64,000 bases of DNA from Oscillospiraceae bacterium (GTDB lineage: Bacteria; Bacillota; Clostridia; Oscillospirales; Oscillospiraceae). Below the pieces are notes generated by a model. That model searched no databases, was not told the origin of the DNA, and saw only the letters and a list, made by a program, of their open reading frames with translations. The position numbers and the translations under genes were made by a program. Location of the stretch: the NCBI GenBank assembly GCA_902790375.1, contig CADARY010000012.1:1-64000 (forward strand), written 5' to 3'. Every line of letters begins with the position of its first letter. The stretch's first letter is position 1. Shown here piece by piece: positions 59,091-64,000 of this stretch.

Positions 59091-62000
59091 GTGAACACGG
59101 AAAAAAACCAACCGCGTGCGTCGATCATTATTATCGCGTACAACGACGAGGCGCATATCGAACGGGCGATACAGAGCGCCTGTAATCAGACCGAAAGCAA
59201 TATTGAGATCATTTGTGTTGACGACGGATCCATGGACTCTACCTATGAGCGCATGTGTCAGTGCGCGGCCCGGGATGATCGGATCAAAACGATCACCCAG
59301 CCGAACAGCGGGATTCTCGCCGCGCGGTACGCGGGCCTTCAGCAGGTTTCCGGCGAATATACCCTGCTTATAGACTCGGACGATTTCCTTTTACCGGACG
59401 CAGTAAGAACGGCATACGACGCTGCGGACAAGCTCGGTGCGGACGTTCTGGAATACGGGATCAAACTTGAAAAGAGCAGCACTGACCCTCCATCCGAAGT
59501 GGTGTGGCGCTACTCAGAACGCTATTATTCCCAGGACAAGCCGCTGCCTGAGGCGATCAGCGGACCCGAACTGATTAATGCCTGCTATGCCGATCGGGCA
59601 ATGCCATGGAATGTCTGGAACAAGCTGTACGATACTGCGTTACTGCGGAGAGCCTTGCGGGAATACCGGGGAGAACGGATCTGCATGTGTGAGGACATGC
59701 TGATTACGCTGATGGTTCTGTGCCATGCGAAGCATTACGCGCGCATAGATGCGAAGCTGTATTCGCATCTGGTCGGAGGCGGAATGTCTTCAACATCAGA
59801 TAGTATGGGTTCTTCTGAGCACATAAAGCGCAGGGGTATTGAATGGCTCGTCCTGAAGCTGGCGCGGGAATGGCTGAACAGAATCGCTTATCCCCAAATT
59901 GAAATCACTCGTGGTATGGAGGCGTTCGGCTGGGAAATCCTGGAAAGCACGATTGCCAGCCTGACTACGAGAAACTCTCGGGCCGTGCTTGCGGAGTACC
60001 TCGTCCAGCTTTCACAGCTTTGTAAAGCGGAGGAATTCTCGGACCTGTTGAGCATATGCATCGAACGTCAGCAGGCCCTTCTGGTACAGTCAGCAAAAGA
60101 GGAGCGGCAGCTCGGCGTAGACCTGCGCCAGGAGCGCGAGCGGGCCGCGCGGCTGGAGGAGGATAAGCGACGGCTCAGCGAAGTCCTGGGGCAGCAGCGC
60201 ACACAGATCGCACAGCTTGAGGCGCAGAACCGCAATCTCAGCGTGAGCTTTGAGACCATCTCCAATTCGACCTGCTGGAGGATCACAAAACCGGTTCGTG
60301 TTGTTTTGGATACAGTAAAGGCATTGCCGTACAAAGGGAAAGCGTATATCCTTCTTGCTAAAAAGGCGGCCGTTATTCTGAGGACTCAGGGAGCCAAAGC
60401 GGTTTTTGAAAAGTACAGACAGAGAAGGCTTCGCTTGCGTAAAGCATACAATCTGACGGGATCAGGTCGTGTTACCCGCAATTCCTTTGTCGATGATGCA
60501 GGGGAAGAACAGGAGCCTGTCATTCCACAGGAATGGCTTGATATTCAACGGCAAAAGCCGCTGATTTCGATTGTGATTGCAGCAAAACGCCTGGATGTGC
60601 GCGCTCCGTATCTGAAAAAAGCGCTTGCGTCCTTATGTGCACAGCGCTACCAAAACCTGGAGGTCATTGTCGTTGCGGATGCGGTGGATATGCCCTTTGT
60701 CCAGGAGCTGATACGCTCCTTTGATGCGCAAATCACACTGAGAAGCGTTATGCTGGAATGTGATGCGCAGAATCGGTGGGCGTATTGGTGTGAGGGCATA
60801 TCTGCGGCGAGTGGGGATCTGATTGGTTTCCTGGAGCAGGAGGACACGCTGAGTCCCAATTGCCTGGCCTATGTGCTTGAGGCATATAATGAGTCAATGG
60901 TCAAAAACTGTGAGCTTTATCTGATTCCGGATGAATCGCAGACGAAAGACGATGAGACACGTTTTAAGGATTGGAAGTCTGGAGCCGGCTGGCATTGCGG
61001 CGGAGCGGATGGCTTGCTGCACTTCGGCGTGTTTGACAAGAGGCGTTTTCTGTCCGATCAAGCCGCATTTGAACAATGGCTGCTCTCCTTGAAACCGGAG
61101 CAGATTTTTGTCGCGCCTTGGGTCGGCTGCCGTGAAGCCGCGATAGAAAATCTTTGGGGCGATAACAGCGTCAAATGCCTTGCGTTCTACCTGCCTCAAT
61201 TCCATGAGATTCCCGAGAATAACCGGTGGTGGGGAGAGGGCTTCACAGAATGGGTGAATGTCAGGAAGGCCGAGCCTCTCTATCAGGGCCATCATCAGCC
61301 CAGAATCCCGGGCGAGCTGGGGTATTACAATTTGGGCGGAGCGGAAGGAGCCGAGATTCAGAAAAAACAGATCGCGCTGGCCAGGGAGTACGGTCTTGCG
61401 GGCTTCTGTTATTACTATTACTGGTTCGACGGCGGAAAGCGCCTGCTGGAAATGCCGCTGGACAGGCATCTTCACGATAAGACGATGGACTTCCCGTTCT
61501 GTCTGTGTTGGGCGAACGAAAACTGGACGCGCCAATGGGACGGACAGCAGAGTGAAATCCTCATGCCTCAAACCTATCAGCCCGGTTGGGCCGAGCAATT
61601 TATTCTTGACCTGTTGCCCTATCTGAAGGACGAGAGATATATCCGCGTCAACGGAGCGCCTTTCCTGTTGATTTACAATTTGCAGGATATTCCGAATCCT
61701 TCCGAGGCAATCAACACCTGGCGGGCGGTTGCGGAGCAAAACGGCATAGAAAGGCTGCATATCTCTGCGGTAAGACGGACGATGGAGTCCGGCGAGCTGG
61801 AGTTGTCCGGGCATTCTCTGGACTCCCTGACAGACTTCCCGCCGCATCTTCTTGGGCTTGTGAACATCGACCATGATGAGGACGTCAGATTCAGGCTTCC
61901 CCACGGACAGGTAAAGGATTATCGAAAAGCGGCCAGCTTCTGCGCGGAGATGCCCAAACAGAATTACACCTATTTCCGTACGGCCATGCTGGAATGGGAC

Positions 62001-62234
62001 AATACCGCCAGACGGGGGAAAAAAGCTTACATATTTGAAGATTTCTCCATGAAAGAGTATCAGAAATGGCTTTACGCCGCAAAGAGATATACGCTCCGTC
62101 AGAACCGCCCCGGAGAGGATCTTGTGTTTATCAATGCCTGGAATGAATGGGCTGAGGGTACGTATCTGGAGCCATCTGAACCGTGGGGCAGAGCCGCTCT
62201 CGACGCGACGAAAGAAGTGCTGGAGAGGAGATAA
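59091..62234 (+). CDS. Multidomain glycosyltransferase: GT2, coiled coil, GT2-like, WbsX-type domain
   Basis: The 1047-residue protein begins with a full GT2 domain (about 10-230; IIIIAYNDEAHIERAIQSAC, CVDDGSMD, IDSDDF). A coiled coil follows (about 332-390), then a second and degenerate GT2-like domain (about 490-610). The last 350 residues are a WbsX/GH99-like domain (CLAFYLPQFHEIPENNRWWG, then EGFTEWVNVRKAEPLYQGH). Each module is known from large clostridial glycan-assembly proteins; the reactions are not known here. The GTG at 59091 follows AAAGGAAAGGA and was preferred to earlier in-frame starts inside the preceding gene. Confidence 0.88.
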   Translation: MNTEKNQPRASIIIIAYNDEAHIERAIQSACNQTESNIEIICVDDGSMDSTYERMCQCAARDDRIKTITQPNSGILAARYAGLQQVSGEYTLLIDSDDFLLPDAVRTAYDAADKLGADVLEYGIKLEKSSTDPPSEVVWRYSERYYSQDKPLPEAISGPELINACYADRAMPWNVWNKLYDTALLRRALREYRGERICMCEDMLITLMVLCHAKHYARIDAKLYSHLVGGGMSSTSDSMGSSEHIKRRGIEWLVLKLAREWLNRIAYPQIEITRGMEAFGWEILESTIASLTTRNSRAVLAEYLVQLSQLCKAEEFSDLLSICIERQQALLVQSAKEERQLGVDLRQERERAARLEEDKRRLSEVLGQQRTQIAQLEAQNRNLSVSFETISNSTCWRITKPVRVVLDTVKALPYKGKAYILLAKKAAVILRTQGAKAVFEKYRQRRLRLRKAYNLTGSGRVTRNSFVDDAGEEQEPVIPQEWLDIQRQKPLISIVIAAKRLDVRAPYLKKALASLCAQRYQNLEVIVVADAVDMPFVQELIRSFDAQITLRSVMLECDAQNRWAYWCEGISAASGDLIGFLEQEDTLSPNCLAYVLEAYNESMVKNCELYLIPDESQTKDDETRFKDWKSGAGWHCGGADGLLHFGVFDKRRFLSDQAAFEQWLLSLKPEQIFVAPWVGCREAAIENLWGDNSVKCLAFYLPQFHEIPENNRWWGEGFTEWVNVRKAEPLYQGHHQPRIPGELGYYNLGGAEGAEIQKKQIALAREYGLAGFCYYYYWFDGGKRLLEMPLDRHLHDKTMDFPFCLCWANENWTRQWDGQQSEILMPQTYQPGWAEQFILDLLPYLKDERYIRVNGAPFLLIYNLQDIPNPSEAINTWRAVAEQNGIERLHISAVRRTMESGELELSGHSLDSLTDFPPHLLGLVNIDHDEDVRFRLPHGQVKDYRKAASFCAEMPKQNYTYFRTAMLEWDNTARRGKKAYIFEDFSMKEYQKWLYAAKRYTLRQNRPGEDLVFINAWNEWAEGTYLEPSEPWGRAALDATKEVLERR

Positions 62235-62242
62235 CGATCAAC

Positions 62243-63148
62243 ATGAATAAGAGTATTTCCGTGATTGCACCGGCATACAACCATGAAAAATACATTGAAT
62301 CGTGCCTCTGGTCCATCGCAAAGCAGAGCTGCAGGGAAATGGAGCTCATCGTTCTGGACGACTGTTCAAAGGACAGAACGCGGGATATTATCCAGCAGGT
62401 GCTCGCACAGGAGAGCTTCTGCGAAAGATTCTCCATGGGCGTCAGGTTTATTCCGCACGAGAAAAACAAAGGTGCACATGATACCATCAACGAGGGCCTG
62501 ATGATGGCGAAGGGGAATTACCTCGCCGTTATCAATACCGACGACGCCTTTGGAGAGGAGCATCTTGAACTGCTTTTGGACGCCTGCGAGCGGGAGAACA
62601 GTGAATTTGCATTCGGCGGGGTTCGTGTGGTCGATGAAAATGACCGGCTGGTCAACGAAGGATATGGGAAGGCCATCATGAAGTATCAGGATACGGCGCG
62701 CATGTGTCCGACCATTACGATGGCCCTGACCAGAGGCAACTCCACAATCAGCACGGGGAACATGGTCTTTACCGCAAGACTCTATCGGGAACTCGGAGGA
62801 TTCAGAAACTATAAATACGTACATGACTGGGATTTCGCGCTGCGCGCCGCACTGATCACGGAGCCAGTTTTCGTTCCGGAGGCGTATTACGTTTATCGGC
62901 TGCATGGAGGAAACACCATCAGTGAAATTGCAGGCCACCCGGAAGAAGCCGACAAAACGGAAAACGCGGAAGACGGTTCGACTCCAAACCCGTTGATTCA
63001 ATTTATGCAGAAAATCCTGAGAGGCGAATATACCAACACGAGAATTCCTTGGTTTCCTGTCTGGGAGTATTTCTTTCAGTACAAAAAATACTACTCCGAT
63101 GATACCAACGCCAAGTCGGCATGGGCCGAGGCAAAAAAACTACAGTAA
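62243..63148 (+). CDS. Family 2 glycosyltransferase
   Basis: The 301-residue GT-A protein has ISVIAPAYNHEKYIESCLWS, the donor site VLDDCSKD, the metal site INTDDAF and HDWDFALRAAL in the acceptor half. The start at 62243 lies just after the stop of the large transferase, with GGAG about 13 bases ahead. The acceptor is unknown. Confidence 0.88.
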   Translation: MNKSISVIAPAYNHEKYIESCLWSIAKQSCREMELIVLDDCSKDRTRDIIQQVLAQESFCERFSMGVRFIPHEKNKGAHDTINEGLMMAKGNYLAVINTDDAFGEEHLELLLDACERENSEFAFGGVRVVDENDRLVNEGYGKAIMKYQDTARMCPTITMALTRGNSTISTGNMVFTARLYRELGGFRNYKYVHDWDFALRAALITEPVFVPEAYYVYRLHGGNTISEIAGHPEEADKTENAEDGSTPNPLIQFMQKILRGEYTNTRIPWFPVWEYFFQYKKYYSDDTNAKSAWAEAKKLQ

Positions 63149-63180
63149 CAGGATGAAATCCGGTGAGACAGTCCAACTGA

Positions 63181-63594
63181 TTGACCATTAAACAATTGAT
63201 GAAAACTTCAATTTGTCGGCACATCAACAAACCTGCAGAGCGGACAATTCAAGTATTCGGTTGGGGTTCAATACCAGGATGCGAAAGTTCAAAAAATGAA
63301 GTTTATTTATTTCTGGATGACGAAGCACATCGTGTCTATTACAAACTCGCATCCGGTCAGGAGCGTCCGGATGTCGCGGCTGCGCTGGGTGATCCCCGGC
63401 AGCTTCATGCTGGCTTTTCTGTAAGGACTGTTCTTCCGGATGATTTTACCATGACGGAGAATGTTGAGATTGGTTTCTGTGTTGTAAACAGAGAAGAAAA
63501 ACAAGTCGCGGAATTGACAAGAGGGACTGTCAAAATGGTCTTTGAGAACGCAGATGAACGTATACAAACAGCATCGCAGCCTGGAGTATTCTGA
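63181..63594 (+). CDS. Beta-sandwich domain fragment associated with glycosyltransferases
   Basis: The 137-residue frame (TIQVFGWGSIPGCESSKNEV, then RPDVAAALGDP and HAGFSVRTVLPDDFTM) resembles a beta-sandwich module usually found inside much larger glycan-synthesis proteins. On its own it is probably a left-over or detached piece. The start is uncertain: TTG at 63181 or ATG at 63199, both without a good ribosome binding site. Sequence from 63595 to 63803 holds no gene that I recognise. Confidence 0.5.
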   Translation: MTIKQLMKTSICRHINKPAERTIQVFGWGSIPGCESSKNEVYLFLDDEAHRVYYKLASGQERPDVAAALGDPRQLHAGFSVRTVLPDDFTMTENVEIGFCVVNREEKQVAELTRGTVKMVFENADERIQTASQPGVF

Positions 63595-63803
63595 ACCCGC
63601 TGATGACATTGCTGATCATGCGCGTCGTGTTTGGTCACTTCTTTGGCAGCGCGATCCCAGATTCTAGTTTCCCACTCACCGGACCAGGTGCGCAAGCTGT
63701 GCAATAAGGTACTCTGGCTTCATTAGGGGCGGCAGATCGACTTTGGAGAAACCGGGGGAATATGTGACCGTTACCAGGCATTTCTGCATGGAGAAATCAA
63801 ACT

Positions 63804-64000
63804 ATGAACGTCAGCGTCATCATCCCCACGCTCAACGCAGAGCGTTGGATCACCCGACAACTGAATATGCTGCTGAGCCAGACCGTGGAGGCAGAGATCA
63901 TCGTCATTGACTCCGGCTCGGCGGACAGTACGCCCGCCATTGTCAGGCGCTTTGCCCCGCGCGTGCGGCTGCTGGAGATTCCGCCCAGGGACTTCGACCA
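63804..64000 (+). CDS. Family 2 glycosyltransferase, 5' part only (window ends)
   Basis: The first 65 codons read MNVSVIIPTLNAERWITRQL and contain the donor-site motif VIDSGSADST, typical of rhamnosyltransferase-type GT2 enzymes. GGAGA precedes the ATG. The rest lies beyond the window. Confidence 0.85.
   Translation, partial: MNVSVIIPTLNAERWITRQLNMLLSQTVEAEIIVIDSGSADSTPAIVRRFAPRVRLLEIPPRDFD

Noticed and set aside
63595..63803. Short frame with MRVVFGHFFGSAIPDSS between two glycosyltransferase genes
   Set aside because: No ribosome binding site and no recognisable family; too short to support as a gene.

Overview
The window looks like a chromosomal segment of a GC-rich anaerobic Firmicute, probably a gut Oscillospiraceae-type clostridium. 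The evidence is a trimeric NAD-linked [FeFe] hydrogenase with a TM1266-type hydrogenase regulator, a flavodiiron/rubredoxin oxygen-defence protein, the clostridial families DUF4364 and DUF4830, AsnA-type asparagine synthetase, consensus sigma-A promoters and AGGAGG-type ribosome binding sites. No species can be named from the sequence alone.

Region 1 (1-38.2 kb) is dense, ordinary chromosome. In order it carries a NagZ-like glycosidase, topoisomerase III, a Tat-exported flavoprotein reductase, a 48-residue membrane peptide, the hydCBA operon, a promoter-leader-terminator unit controlling a TM1266/ABC-transporter operon, a flavodiiron-flavin reductase-double rubredoxin fusion, a phosphatase, a sugar-type ABC ATPase, a bactofilin-like membrane protein, a large repeat-rich secreted protein, MTA/SAH nucleosidase, asnA, rsuA, a CdaR-type regulator, a cell-division module (ftsE, ftsX, two M23 hydrolase-like proteins, an S41 protein lacking its nucleophile), greA and lysS. 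Seven copies of a short TA-flanked inverted-repeat element sit in its intergenic gaps.

Region 2 (38.2-46.2 kb) is a scrambled junction. It holds an array of near-perfect hairpins after lysS, two orphan fragments of about 80 bp that match intact genes elsewhere in the window, a rhamnan-synthesis protein F gene, a methyltransferase fusion, three unrelated gene remnants joined end to end, a DUF4143 ATPase with its own consensus promoter, and an AT-rich sugar-transferase-like gene bracketed by two truncated copies of an ABC exporter N-terminus.

Region 3 (46.2-51.8 kb) is a candidate RiPP (ribosomally made, modified peptide) locus: an HPr-kinase-like protein, a radical SAM/SPASM maturase, a 41-residue precursor peptide with a lasso-like YxxP leader and two core cysteines, a family 4 glycosyltransferase, a PqqD-type recognition protein, an S24/S26-type peptidase with a Ser-His pair, and a nucleotidyltransferase-family protein. 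The accessory genes resemble those of Firmicute lasso clusters, but the lasso cyclase and lasso protease are absent and a radical SAM enzyme stands in their place. This is the most promising candidate for an undescribed system.

Region 4 (51.9-64 kb) is a cell-surface polysaccharide locus: DUF2142 membrane protein, DPM1-like and DUF2304 pair, several family 2 glycosyltransferases, rmlC and rmlD for dTDP-rhamnose, and a 1047-residue triple-domain glycosyltransferase. It runs off the end of the window. With the rhamnan-type gene at 38.9 kb it points to a rhamnose-containing wall polysaccharide; rmlA and rmlB are not in the window.
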